Below the pieces are notes generated by a model. The model saw only the letters and a program-made list of their open reading frames with translations. It ran no database searches and had not been told where the DNA came from. Shown in pieces: positions 11,190 to 41,700 of a stretch of DNA of 64,000 nucleotides (position 1 is its first letter; every line of letters starts with the position of its first letter). A program made the translations under genes and the position numbers. The stretch comes from Epinephelus fuscoguttatus (taxonomy: Eukaryota > Chordata > Actinopteri > Perciformes > Serranidae): contig NC_064765.1 of the NCBI RefSeq assembly GCF_011397635.1, forward strand, positions 29,416,632 through 29,480,631, given 5' to 3'.

Positions 11190-13262
11190 CAAACAAAGAC
11201 ACTGAAATTAGAACGCCTCACACTTTCTTGTATGTCATTTGATCACATTGAAGCGCGTTACATCAGAGCTGTCAAGTATCAAGTTGCATCTTGGTGTCTG
11301 TGGCACCTCTTGATGGAATGGTTTAGTGAGAGCATGACTCGCTATTAATTTACAGTCTAAAGATGAAATGTTTCCATCAGGCATAGTTACACCTGTCCAT
11401 TGAAGGTGTACTCAGATATACAGTGTATGCCAACCTCTTTCTCTAGCCATTTACAGCAAACTCACCTATCAGCCAAAAAGCCATTGGAATATATAGGAGA
11501 GTATACCCACTTCCTCCTTGATAATCTACCCACCCACCTAGTACCATCAATTTCCACTACACTAGCAAGTTACATATCGATTTATGTCACAAGCTACATA
11601 TCGTGACAGTGCTCTGCATGGTCATGACAATGATCAATAATGTCATAATTCAACTTTTAAGGTAAATGTGTAAGAGTGCAACAGAAATAGTCTCATAGCT
11701 TCAAGAAGTGAATCATTCAATTGAATGTATTGACTAATGGTTCAGGGCATAAAACTAGGGCTGACCAAATTATAGTATCGGTGCACCTTTAGTGTTTTAT
11801 TATAGACATATATATATTGTATTGTATTGTATTGCGTATTTGAATATGTTATATATATACCCCCACCCCAACCCCATATATTGATACAAATACAAATAAA
11901 CAAGTAAATTGCTATGCTACGACAGACACCCATGCACCACTGTCTAAAATAATCAAATGTAATCATAATCTTTTACATTCAACAAATGACCATCCTTATT
12001 ATTATACATTACAACATTAAAAACGTGTTGGGGGTGGGTAGGTGCCCCAGATGTTGACTCCATGACACGGCCCTGTTATGGACCTATGATACCTACATTT
12101 TCCATACAAACAATGACTTGGTACTCGCTATCAGTCCTGCTTGTAGGTCTAAAACGATCCGCACTGTCTGACATGTATTGTGTTACGCACTGTAATATAT
12201 AGCGTTTCAACATGCAGTGAAGCCAAGGTCAGATTTGACACGTTTCTGCAACAATAAAAGTTCAGACTTTACAAGAGAACCGCTGGAGAGGCATAAAAAG
12301 TAAACGATCAAAGTGAAATAAAACAGACTTTGCGCGCCAGTTGATTCCAATGACACTGGGAATCATGCACCAAATAATCCGAAAACTGTGCACAAAATAT
12401 TAATAAGGCAAACAGTGTCGCAGAAAAGCAGTCATATTTCCTGTCCAAGCAGCATCTCCACATAAAGTTAGAAAGTGGAGATGGTAATAGCAGCATACCT
12501 GTCCATGAGCGCAGATGTCCCGTGGCTGTGGCTCAGTCCGGACTGAGCAGTGTTCATTGCAGTGCTGTGGTCGTGTGTGTGCGTGTGTGTGTGTGTGTGT
12601 CTCCAGCAGCGCAGGGTGGAACGCAGCTAACAGGACAATTGATCACACACAGCTGGCACATTATTTATTCCCGCTAACAGTCTGTTTTATACAACTTTAA
12701 ACTTTAATGTGTAATGTGTTACCAGTGTCCGGGCTGCGCCAGCTCGTCTGAGGTGTGCCAAATTTATCACTGTAAATATTTTATGATTCTTTAGGCGAAG
12801 CGCTCAAATGATTCTTTAAGGGCTGCCTTCTGTTTCGCGTTTGTTGTCATCTCATTGTGAAGATTTTCTGGGTTGTTTGGGTTTGCTGCCGTGCCGACCT
12901 TTGCCTCAAATAATATTAAACTATATATAAACTGCAAAACTAATAAAACATAACCGAGAGGGATATACGGAATAAAAAAATATGAACATTGGTTGCAAGG
13001 AAATAAAGTATAATATATTAGGCCTGTGGTATATCACAGTTTGCCGGTGGATCATTCACCCACGCACTGTTATGCATACACACACAATTTTGATGCAGAT
13101 TTTTGATGAGCAGGCAGCAGAGGGAGGAGTAAAAGTGTGATTTAGTGTTTAAATATGGCAGTGTCAAACTGTGTGGTCAAACATGCCACATTACTGACTG
13201 CCACACACTGGGATAGCACCAACTCAAGTAATTAGCCATTATGGGCCCAGCCACTGTTAAAG
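11190..13262. other. Intergenic stretch upstream of kcns3-like exon
   Basis: No coding exon is recognised. It contains AT-rich short tandem runs (11805-11835, repeated 'attgt'; 11850-11865, 'atatatat') and a TG microsatellite at 12572-12600. The area around 12480-12620 is the least AT-rich part and could hold an untranslated first exon or promoter, but nothing in the sequence settles this. Confidence 0.45.
12572..12600. repeat. TG dinucleotide microsatellite
   Basis: An almost pure run of TG with one interrupting C. Confidence 0.9.
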
Positions 13263-13337
13263 TTTAAAGGTCCAGTGTGTAGGATTTGAAGGACATGGAT
13301 TGGCATAAATGTTATATGATAATCATAAATATGCTTC

Positions 13338-13531
13338 ATTAGGGGCAGCATGGTGGTCTTGCCTCACAGCAAGAGGGCTCCTGGGTTCCCAGGGTGGGGG
13401 AGCCCTTCTGTGCAGAGTTTGCATGTTCTCCCCGTGTCAGAGTGGGTTTTCGCCAGGTACTCCGGCTTCCTCTCACAGTCCAAAGACATGCAGGTTAACT
13501 GGTGACTCTAAATTAGCCGTAGGTGTGAATG
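13338..13531 (+). repeat. Truncated tRNA-derived SINE inside MITE
   Basis: It begins with a GGGGCAGCATGGTGGT head and runs through 'gcctcacagcaagagggctc' and 'catgcaggttaactggtgac', then breaks off where the 'aggcccgtttccactgcagg' element starts. It is the same family as 2679-3027 in opposite orientation. The break suggests that the second element inserted into or deleted its tail. Confidence 0.7.
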
Positions 13532-13794
13532 TAAAGGCCCGTTTCCACTGCAGGAACTTCCCCTGAAGGGCAGAGTTCCGGAACTTTTACGGGGGCTAAA
13601 CAAGTCCCTGCCTCTTAGTAGGTACTCAGAACGGCCCCGAAAGACTCCTGGCTGGGGCTTGGGATTTACTTGGTGCTGATCGGATATACTCAAGGAGGGA
13701 TGTGATGTCAACAGAAAGCAACAAAATAGCCGGCATTTTTAAAACTCAGCAGACGAGGGTTAGCTTGTTCATATAGCTTCCGCTGACATGTAAA

Positions 13795-14113
13795 AAAACC
13801 TCACTAAATGGCCCATGAAAAAAATATTTTTCCCAGCGGATGTCTTAGTTACAACATGATTGAGTTAGCAAAGCAGTTTTGTGTTGCTATGTGTTGTATG
13901 TATTCAGTTTTGGGAAATCACGATGTCTAGACAGCATCAGTGGCTGCCACTGACAGGGACAGCTAACAGCAGCAAAGCTAACATCAGGACGTCATCTGTT
14001 AAAAGCCTCTCGTTGTCGGATACGACATGAAACTACTCCAGTTAGCTCAATCATGTTGTAACTAAGACATCCGCTGGAAAAAATATTTTTTTCACAGGCC
14101 ATTTGGTGAGTTA
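13795..14113. repeat. Long inverted repeat inside MITE
   Basis: Arms of about 70-75 bp: 'gcggatgtcttagttacaac' at about 13838-13857 pairs with 'gttgtaactaagacatccgc' at about 14055-14074, and flanking bases also pair. The spacer is about 165 bp. The 'aggcccgtttccactgcagg' head at about 13534 probably belongs to the same inserted element. Confidence 0.75.
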
Positions 14114-14475
14114 TTACAGACACTGCTAAGGGCTAACAGCTAATGAAAATTCACCAGAATGCAGGAAATTAAGTGTTTGATGCTCAAAATTTGTTGGCAG
14201 AGGACCCATGAACCCGTTTCATGTGACCCCCACCCCCTCCCCCAAAACTAAGAATTGCTGGAGCTTAGAATGAGCTGTATATGTCAACATGTTTTGCCAT
14301 GTGCTATGCCATGTTGTTCTACAGTGGCCTAAAGCAAACACTGGCACTGGACTGGACGATTTGCATTTTTGTGTTGGCCACCGTAGTTCTCCTACACAAT
14401 CGGCACATGTTAAATGTTCCAGTTCTGCAACTTCACTACTAGATGCCACTAAATCCTACACACTGGACCTTTAAA

Positions 14476-15609
14476 TACCCAGTAATGATTTAAAATACCT
14501 CAGTAGTTGGTGGTGGGAACAGGCAGTCATGGTAAAACCAGCATGTATTGGCACTGTTTGGATGTGTACGTGGACATGGCATAATTTCGGAGGGGCTGGT
14601 GGGTGTGGGGGGTGTCAGACACCTCCCTCCAAATATTTAGAGTGTGTACATTTGGCCAATATACAATATACAGCGTTTATAATGTAAGGAAATTACAAAA
14701 GAACCCTACTGTGATGCTGTAATATCAGAATAACAGAGGATAAAACAACATTTACTTATTCAAGTGTCATTTAAAAATCATCAGGGCCCTGCCAAGATTA
14801 TAAGTCAAAGTTACAGTTAAGACAAATTAAGCTGCAGACACACCACAACTCTGCAGCACTACCAGTGTCAGCAATACGATCTTCGGCCAGGTTTACCAAA
14901 ATAAAGAGTCTTCAGAATATGCTCTGAGTCAGATGGAAGTTACTTTTATGCAACGACTGCTTATGATGCTGTGACCTATTCACTAATGCCATTTACTGAC
15001 AGTAGATGGCAGGAGAAGATTGTATCACTGATATGCAGTAACACTGCAAGAGGCACTTCAGTGGAGTGGTGGGGCCACAAGGATACTGTTTTACATTAAT
15101 GAATTATTTAAATGTTATGGTGGGGTCAAGATTTTTAAAACCACTTGAATTCAGGCAAATATTTTGGTCTCCACACAGCAAAATTAAAGGCTAAAAACTT
15201 GTACTTTTGCTAATTCCATTCTGTCATGTAACCAAAAATTAAAACCACAACAGAAGCAGCGTTTCCCTTTGAACCATGTCCTCATTATCTACCAAAACAT
15301 GGCGCATATTCCACTTGAAGCGGTATTTCATCTGGTTGGATGTACTCAAAAATTCCTTACAGATGGTCAGCAGCACTGATACTTGTTAAGCACTATTCCC
15401 AAGTGCAGTGGTGTTCCCAGTAAACACTACTGACAGTGTGGGTACTGTTTCCAAGCAGATTAGTTGGTGATAATGGTTTGAAAGCCATCTGTCCTCAACA
15501 GTATTTTCCACATGATATAAAGTGATCAAGAATGCAGTATGACATTACAAAGGTCAGCAAAATGAAGTCCAAGCAAAATACATTTTAAATTCTTGTACAA
15601 AGGTGACAG
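14476..15609. other. Intergenic stretch, 3' side of wdr35
   Basis: No gene is seen. Short open frames lack motifs. The stretch lies between the MITE cluster and the wdr35 polyadenylation signal. Confidence 0.5.
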
Positions 15610-15615
15610 TTTATT
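15610..15615 (-). other. Putative wdr35 polyadenylation signal
   Basis: AATAAA on the minus strand, about 310 nt past the wdr35 stop codon. It is the first canonical signal I see in the expected position. Confidence 0.5.
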
Positions 15616-15927
15616 TACTATTTACTTCCATATAAAAATAGTTAACAAAGCAGTTGTATTCATTTTAATATTTCACAACATTTAAAGTAAAGAAAAATAC
15701 AGAAGACATAAGTTAAATCCCACTAAATACATATTTTGCTCTGTTTCGACTGGATAAAACATATGACAGCTTGAGTTTAAGAACATTCATTAAGTTAAAA
15801 CCAAATGCACCTTTTCCATAAGTAAATATTTTCAGTTCATTTGCTCCACAAACACGTAAAAAAGAAACACAGATTCAAGCCAACACACATTACAATGCTT
15901 AGAAATGTGAAAATGTGGGACAGAGTT

Positions 15928-34367
<18,440 letters not shown>

Positions 34368-34750
34368 TGTGATGGTGATAACGTAACAGGCCTCTTTCAG
34401 TCACAAAATGAATTGTTTACGACGTATTACGATTTAACATAACCAAGACATTAATATTACGCCAATTCCCTCGAAAACTAGACAGCTAAAGTTTTAGCTT
34501 AGCTAGGCTACATCATACGGCCTGGATCTATGAAGTAACGTTACAACGTTAGCTTGTACACCGTTAGCTTTGCTAGTTACCTAGGAAACACGACACGGTT
34601 AACATCCCTAGAACCAAAGACGATAAATTAAAATGTCGACAACGTTTGTAGTTGATAACGTTAGCAAATGTATTGAAAACACTGCTCAAATTCGACGTTT
34701 CATTGCTTGTTTTAGCGGACGTCTGTAGTCTCAAGCTGTAGCTTCCCTCG

Positions 34751-34765
34751 GTCTCCCGTGGTAAC
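34751..34765. promoter_or_regulatory. Putative RFX X-box upstream of wdr35
   Basis: GTCTCC-CGT-GGTAAC matches the X-box pattern GTNRCC-N(0-3)-RGYAAC with one mismatch in the left half-site (T for purine). It lies about 385 nt upstream of the wdr35 ATG. RFX factors are established activators of intraflagellar transport genes, so position and gene identity both fit. No binding evidence can be read from sequence. Confidence 0.5.
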
Positions 34766-34771
34766 CGTAAA

Positions 34772-34778
34772 CCGGAAG
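34772..34778 (+). promoter_or_regulatory. Putative ETS site near wdr35 promoter
   Basis: CCGGAAG seven bases beyond the X-box-like site. ETS sites of this form are common in TATA-less housekeeping promoters. It marks the likely core promoter of wdr35 near 34.75 kb. Confidence 0.35.
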
Positions 34779-34789
34779 AGGGTTTAGAG

Positions 34790-36330
34790 TCTTTCTGGTA
34801 GTTGTAGTTTTTCTTCAGTTTTCTTCAGTCCCTTTGGCTACATCACAGTATTGAGCCGTTCATACGTTTTCCAGTTTTTCTTAGTATAAGCAAAGACGGT
34901 GGATAAACCAGTATCTTTGGTATAAGCTAACACTACTTTATTTTGCATTGCAGAGTCTTCTTGGACTTACTTAAGCCGACTTTAAAACAGTAATAGGCCC
35001 ACTACATAACTGGCCATCACTAGAAAAGCATAATAAACAAGGAATGTAATAAGAAGTAATTTAAATAGCCTACAATTTTTTAATGACGTTGTCCAATGCA
35101 TTTAAAAAAGTTATTCCAGCGAGTTATCACAGTCACTGAAGATGCCTCGATTTGTTCTGAGAGCCAAATCATAATTTTATTAATTTATTTATTAAATTAA
35201 TAAAGTGGCTCGGTAAGTAGCCTATAAGCATACAAAAAAACACAAAACATGAGATTTACAGGATCCATACTTTCAGAACATTTATTTTTCACGTGCAAAT
35301 ATACACCCAATAGAAAATATACAGACAAGGTCTTTTCTGTCACAAAAGCACCATAGTATGCACAAAACTGTCAGTTTTACACAAAGACACCATAATTACT
35401 CTATACTTATACTTAGTTTTGCACAATATGACAAAGTAGAAAATACAGTCCTTGTGTAGCTATTATATGAAGAAAATACCATGCAGGGAAACACTGTTTT
35501 AACTGGATGAAAAAACCGGGTGGATCTTGACTTAAAGTCTCTCAATTTTCAGAAGTTATTGCATTGAAAATGGTGTTTAATTCTGAGGGCTCCTACCAGA
35601 GACTTTAGTCCAAGACTCACCAAGTTAGCAAAGTACTATTGAACTCCCTGAACTATTTTCCCTCTCCCCCTAAAACAACTGTTCCTGTTTCTTACAAACA
35701 AAACAATATTTACGATTGATTTTGCACAATATAACTGTTATATAAGAATATTTCAGGTATCAAAGAAAAGGATTATAGTAGTCTAATTTACTGTGATGTA
35801 ACACTGCCTTGGGTTAATTGGATCAGGCTTTATTTTGGTATTTTCTCTGCATAATAATGCTGCAATCAGAGGGGTAACAACAAAGCTCTTGTTGTATCAG
35901 AGATTAGTTGTTGTGTTATGGTTATGTATGGAGGCTTTGTGTTCTACCAACAACACAAAAACACTGACCAAGAATGCTCTCAGAGCACTGAATACACAAC
36001 AAGGATGTGGTACAACATTTTATCCACCAAAGACATTCATTATGAAAGTAAACTTTTAACATGTTTAACACTGTTTATTTTTTTTTTTTAGAAGTTCTCA
36101 CCTCTCTCAATTCTATAATTTCCCTAATTGTCTTGAGTCTCAACTCAATGGCTTACACTGCCAGGAGGAAATGTAGATTTTCTTACAAATATACAGGTAT
36201 ATGTAAACATTTAGAAGTAATAACAGACAGTGTTGTGAATGCAAAATGCAGGTTTATAAAATAAAACAGTAATGCTACCAGTATACTGCATGAGAAATAC
36301 AATGCAGACCTCTACCAAATCTTAGACATT
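34790..36330. other. Spacer between wdr35 5' end and matn3 3' end
   Basis: No coding exon is recognised. Part may be matn3 3' UTR: minus-strand AATAAA occurs at 36331-36336, about 80 nt past the stop, and again near 35281-35286. Which is used cannot be told from sequence. Confidence 0.5.
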
Positions 36331-36336
36331 TTTATT
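36331..36336 (-). other. Putative matn3 polyadenylation signal
   Basis: AATAAA on the minus strand about 80 nt past the stop. A second candidate lies near 35281-35286. Confidence 0.4.
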
Positions 36337-36415
36337 GAAAATGTCTTCCTCTGGATAGAAGAATTGAATATATTTTTAGTCCTGAACATGTCTTCTGACA
36401 TCTTCATCGCTGTCC

Positions 36416-36468
36416 TTAATACTGCTGTTGGCCATCAATCATGTTCACTTTGTCTGAAAGCTCTTCAA
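36416..36468 (-). other. matn3 last exon, coiled-coil end
   Basis: It encodes [17 protein letters not shown] and a TAA stop (36416-36418). The first codon is split, C from the previous exon plus TT. It continues the heptads of the preceding exon without a break. It is preceded by an AC, not AG, intron end. Confidence 0.88.
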
Positions 36469-38721
36469 GTGAACAGGGCAGTCAAGGAAATAGACTTTTA
36501 AAAGTGTATTTGTAATGTTTACCATCATCACACTTTACATTTCTAAAAATGCACCACTACAAATCAACAGACTCAAACTCAAAATACAACAAAATGATTA
36601 AGCTTGTGCAAATGTCCAACATTTCCACAGGCACAAAATGCAAAGCAAACATGTCTTTTACATATTAATCACCATTTGAAAATCGTATATCAAATTCAAA
36701 CTGTGGATCCTTCAAAACCCTCCAAGCAAAAGGATATGTTTTCTGCTCAGCTCCTGAATGGTTGACTGTACTTTTTTCTGGAACACAATCTGAGCTTCAC
36801 ACATGCAGGCATCTTGAGTTATTTCACTTCTCATCTCCTCTGAAAGAACGAGACAAAAATATGGAGAAGGTCAAAGCATGTGTGTGCGGGTGTTCCATGG
36901 TGTTTAGTGCAGCCTCTTCCTAACACTCCATTTGCTGCTTAGGAGGAAAAAAAGCAACACATCCCCAAAAGGCCAATGTCAGTGTTCAATAGGAGAACAT
37001 TTTGGAGCTGATAAAATCAGAAAAAAGTAAGGTGTTGTTTTAAATTGAAACAAAAGCATAACTACATGTTGTTTAAACAATATAGCACAGATCAGATATA
37101 GTAGGATTTTTCTTTTGTGAGTGAGATTAGGAAATATGTAAAATCAATCACTCCAACTAGTTAATCACAACAGAGGAGTGCTCAGTTACAGTGGTCAGGC
37201 GTGGATGGTGTTAAAGAGGACACATGTTAATTGTTTGAGCAATACACTTACATATACATGCGAGACCAATTCACTGAAAAAGACACAATCACAACTGAAA
37301 ACAGGCAAATCAATTGAAACCAATTTCTTGGTTGGTCCTTGACTTGGACCAAGGTTTATGGTGGGCTCCCACCACAACTTCCTTTGCAGTCTCTCATTCA
37401 TTAAACCAGCAGCACAGCACACTTGTACGTTCTGTAAACTGTGCTGTTAATGACGGGATCAGAAGATGTATTGCTTGTTGTTGGACAGCAGCTTTGTTTG
37501 CAGTCAACTGCAGACTTCTCCATAGCTAAAAAATGCAAAAGGAAACAAATGAAAGGGATGATAACTATTAGAATCAAAGTTTATACATTGTATTCCTAAC
37601 TCTCATGATGATCATGGGCAGTGCTAAGCCCAGGATGCAACAACAGAAATGGAAAGAAAATGCCCAAAACATTAAAATTTGTTTTAGCGTGTAGCTTGCT
37701 AGCTTGGAAGAAGTTGTTGTTTCATGCACAGTGCCAAAACAAAGTGTGGTGATAGGTCTGGCTATATGGGATTTTGAAAACTGTAAAGCCTGATTTATGA
37801 TCCTGCGGCGTACCTACGTCGCACCTACGTCGTACCTACGTCGTACCCATAGACATATATACATAGACACCGCATCAAGTGCCTGAGCGCGTCCTCGCCG
37901 GCCGCCATCTTGGATGGGTCTCGCTTCGCCTCCACAGTGCATTCACTTCTATTGAGGAAGGATCTGTATGCACAAGTAAAATAGAATAACTCACTGAATT
38001 TTCAACTGATTTTCACGCAGTTTGGTTTGTTACAAAAGACACACATGTAGTTATGATACAGGATACTTTTGTACATTAAAAATGCGGGATTTCATGCTTT
38101 AATACTTTATGCATATTAGCAACAGCATATTATTTAGGTCACAACACAGTTATTTTATTCACCTCAACCAGAGTGGGATGGATATATATACATATACATA
38201 TATATAGATATATAGATATAGATATAGATATATACACACACATATATATACTGTATAAACACAAGATACACAATACAAAACTTAGTATAGCATATTAATA
38301 AACTTATTAATATATTTTAATAAAGAAAAAGCTTGATTGTTGATTGACTTTATTTCTCACACACATTCTCTTTTATACCCACAGCCATCAGACTTAATAA
38401 TTCTTTGTTAAATAGATGATCTTAAATTTTCTTTTCGGGGATTAATAAAGGTCTTCTTACTCTTATTATACTGACTGCTGTGATCCCTCAAAAGTAGTAA
38501 AAAACATTTTCAATATTTACATAAACACTGAAATTAATTTTGGTATTGGTATTATAACTATGAAAATGGGACTGTGGTCAAGATAATTTGAAAAAAAGAC
38601 AGAAGGATGAGTAGCAGGGGATATTTGCAGCACAGTTGGTGGAAAAGTGAATATGTGCTATACTGTGTCTTGTATTATGTATATGGTGTTTATTCAGTAT
38701 GTTTATACAGTATATAAATAC

Positions 38722-38758
<37 letters not shown>

Positions 38759-41700
38759 CCATCCCACTCTGGGGTTGAGGTGAATAAAATAACTGTGTTG
38801 TGACCTAAATAACATGCTGCTGCAATCTGCAGGATGTATTAAAGCATGAAATCCCGCATTTTTAATGTACGAAAGCATCCTGTATCATAACTACACGTGT
38901 GCCGTTTGTAGCAAACCAAACCGTGTGAAAATCAGTTGAAAATTCAGTGAGTTATTCTATTTTACTTGTGCATACAACTCCTTCCTCAGTAGAAGTGAAT
39001 GCACTGTGGAGGTGAAGCGAGACCCATCCAAGATGGCGGCCGACGAGGACGTCGGCTCCAATAGGCAGTGGTAGTCAATGCGGCACCTATGTATATATGT
39101 TTATGGTCGTACCTACGTCGTACCTACGTTGTTGCCGTGACACCGTTGTGAACCCTTTGAACTTCTCCGTCACTCCATTTCGTCACGGTGCAATTCACCG
39201 CCAGAGCAGTAGGAGGCTGCATTCCTTTCCTGAATGGTTATCATCGTCTCTAGTTGATTCTTTGTTTAGCTTCTGGCTTTTCCGGTCGCAGAGAAATGAA
39301 CGCGGAGCACAGACAGACGGCTCCGTAGGTATCCGTACCGGTATTGAACGTTGAGCATAAATGGGCCTTAATACTACAACATCTACATCGCAACAGAAGA
39401 TGTTTAAAGATGGCGGGGATGGCGCAATCTGGAAGTACGGAACCGGAAATGTGTTGCTACCAAGCAAACCAATCAGCCCTCTCGGTCTGCGCTGGGTCTG
39501 TGTCGCCTGGATGTGTAGTTACAATTTTGGGGAGGTGCACGTCAGGCTACGCCGGGGGCTACGGTGAGCCTTCTGCATAGCCACGTACCCTACGATGCAG
39601 CGACGTCGTTGATTTAACGTAGGACCATAAATCAGGCTTAACACAGGAAGTAAAAGGTAGGCATCAGGTGACAGGGTGTATACCTGTCTACATCCTGTGA
39701 GACAAACTAGGGATCCTAACGTCATTCTATTTCATATAAGCTACACCCCTGAGGTGAATTTGTGGTTCTCCATTGAGATGTTGCCTTCATATGGAAGCAC
39801 AGTTGCCACAGGAAAGGTCTAGCTGTAGCCATTGTGCACCTCCTCAAAATGTGAAATGTACTGATATGAGGCTTTACAACCACGAGATTGTCTACTTCGG
39901 CTACTTTGTGTTTCTTCTTTCCAAGTTCTCTTAAGTTTTTGGTTCTTGGAGATTTTTTTTGATAGGAAGTTGATTTTGGAACAACTAGGACTCTTCTAGA
40001 CTTCAGTGGCAAACCCTAAGCTAGTCAGGTATTGAGTCAACTGAGCAGTGTAAATCAGGGCACACTTTTGGGACCTAGCTATCACAATAAGGTTTTCTAG
40101 GAAGAAGAAGGTATCCATTCTATATTGCTACAATATTGACAGGCTTTAAAGGAAGGAGGACTTTTGCAAATTCTCTACTTGTGGGCTGTACAGCTAGTGG
40201 TGAAGCCTTATCACCATTTAAGGTCTGTGGCAAGATCTTGGGCAAGGTAATTTAGTTAACTGACCTGCTAAGTTACAAGCTCAATTCCTTGTGCCTAGTA
40301 TTGCCTTTTGAGCTAGAATACCAATAGAGCACATTGCATTGTCCAGATTGAGTTTTTCAGCATGGAAGAAGTACAACAATTGCTATAACATCCTACACTT
40401 TAGATTGACCTTGACTGCCTTGGCAGAGAGTGAGCTACCATGAGACCAGGGTAAGAATGGTACCGCTGAATAAATTAAAATTGTGTGTTCATATACAAAA
40501 CAAAAGTAGATGCATAGTGAAGTCACAGTGTCCTTGTTTACAGTCAGGCCAGATTCCACAAAAGACTGGGCAAATTTCGTTGCTACTTTGTATGGGGAAA
40601 TGGTCAAGCCTATATGACACAGAGGACATCTGTACTGGATTGTGTATTACTAGGAAGGCTAAACAGATAGCAATTGGAAAACAGTTTACTCTCACCTGAC
40701 CATCTCACCTTCAGTCGTCTTGCATAGTTTAGGATGGTTTGAGAATGTCTCTTGTTAAGTCAAGCACATGGTCCAACCCATCTTTGATAAAGCCTCTTCA
40801 AGTTTTATAGGCAAAGAGTATTCGAGCAGCCCCCGGGCAACTATTGAAACTTGGTTGCTTGCAGTTCCTTTGAGGACTCCAAACCATGTCCACATATTCC
40901 ACAGCTTTCAGTAAGTTAGTGCTACTCCGGCACACTTTCTTGGTCAGGCCGAGCTTAACACAAGCTGTACAAGACAGCTCACATGCAATAATATAAGAGG
41001 GTAGGGTGACAAATTACTGAGGCTAAAAATGATTCAAAATATGAAAAATGTCTTGAAAGGTTTCAGTACAAAAACATCATTATCTATGTTGAGAAAAAAA
41101 ATCCAGATCCTTACGTGAGCATGTTTTCTGGTCTGCATTTAAAACGTATCCCACTCGACACTTGCAGTTGTATGAGTCAGCGTTGTTGATACATATATGC
41201 TGGCAGTCATGTCCCTGAGCACATGCATTTGAACCTGGAGAGAGAAACATCTAACTGACTTGGACTGAGTAATTACAGGTCAATGAGCTCTTGTTTATCA
41301 TTACCTTAATATTCATGAATTTCCTTGACAAAACACTATATGTGTCTAGCACAATACAAGTGTTAACAGCTCTTGTTGTAGAATTCAAACTGTCTTGAAG
41401 TACTGTACCAATGTTTATTGAAAGGACGAAGTTTCTTACGTGAGCATGTTTTCTGATCCATGTTCAACATGTATCCCACTTGACACTTGCAGATGTAAGA
41501 GTTCCCATTGTTGACACAAATGTGCTGGCAGTCATTTCCTTGGGCACATGCATCTGAATCAGAGCCTGAAAAGAAAAACTCACACCTCAGTGACTTACTC
41601 TTATGACATCAAAAACAATCACTTAGCTTTTTTGCAGAACCTTTAGTCACAGTTCCCTTTAAATGAAGCAGACGCCTCAGCCATGTGACCAATACATTTC

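Larger units (their letters stand above)
13263..14475. mobile_element. MITE with perfect terminal inverted repeats, nested insertions
   Basis: The left end 13263-13287 and right end 14451-14475 are perfect inverted repeats of 25 bp, core GGTCCAGTGTGTAGGATTT. The outermost TTTAAA may partly be target duplication. Inside are a truncated SINE (13338-13531) and a second element with its own long inverted arms (about 13795-13870 and 14037-14113). No transposase frame is present, so the element is non-autonomous. Confidence 0.85.

Noticed and set aside
10697-11242. 181-residue plus-strand open frame
   Set aside because: It is the antisense shadow of the kcns3-like T1 domain.
39722-40695. Possible transposon-protein remnants
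   Set aside because: The frames have no motif of a transposase, integrase or reverse transcriptase that I can point to, so I leave the stretch unassigned.
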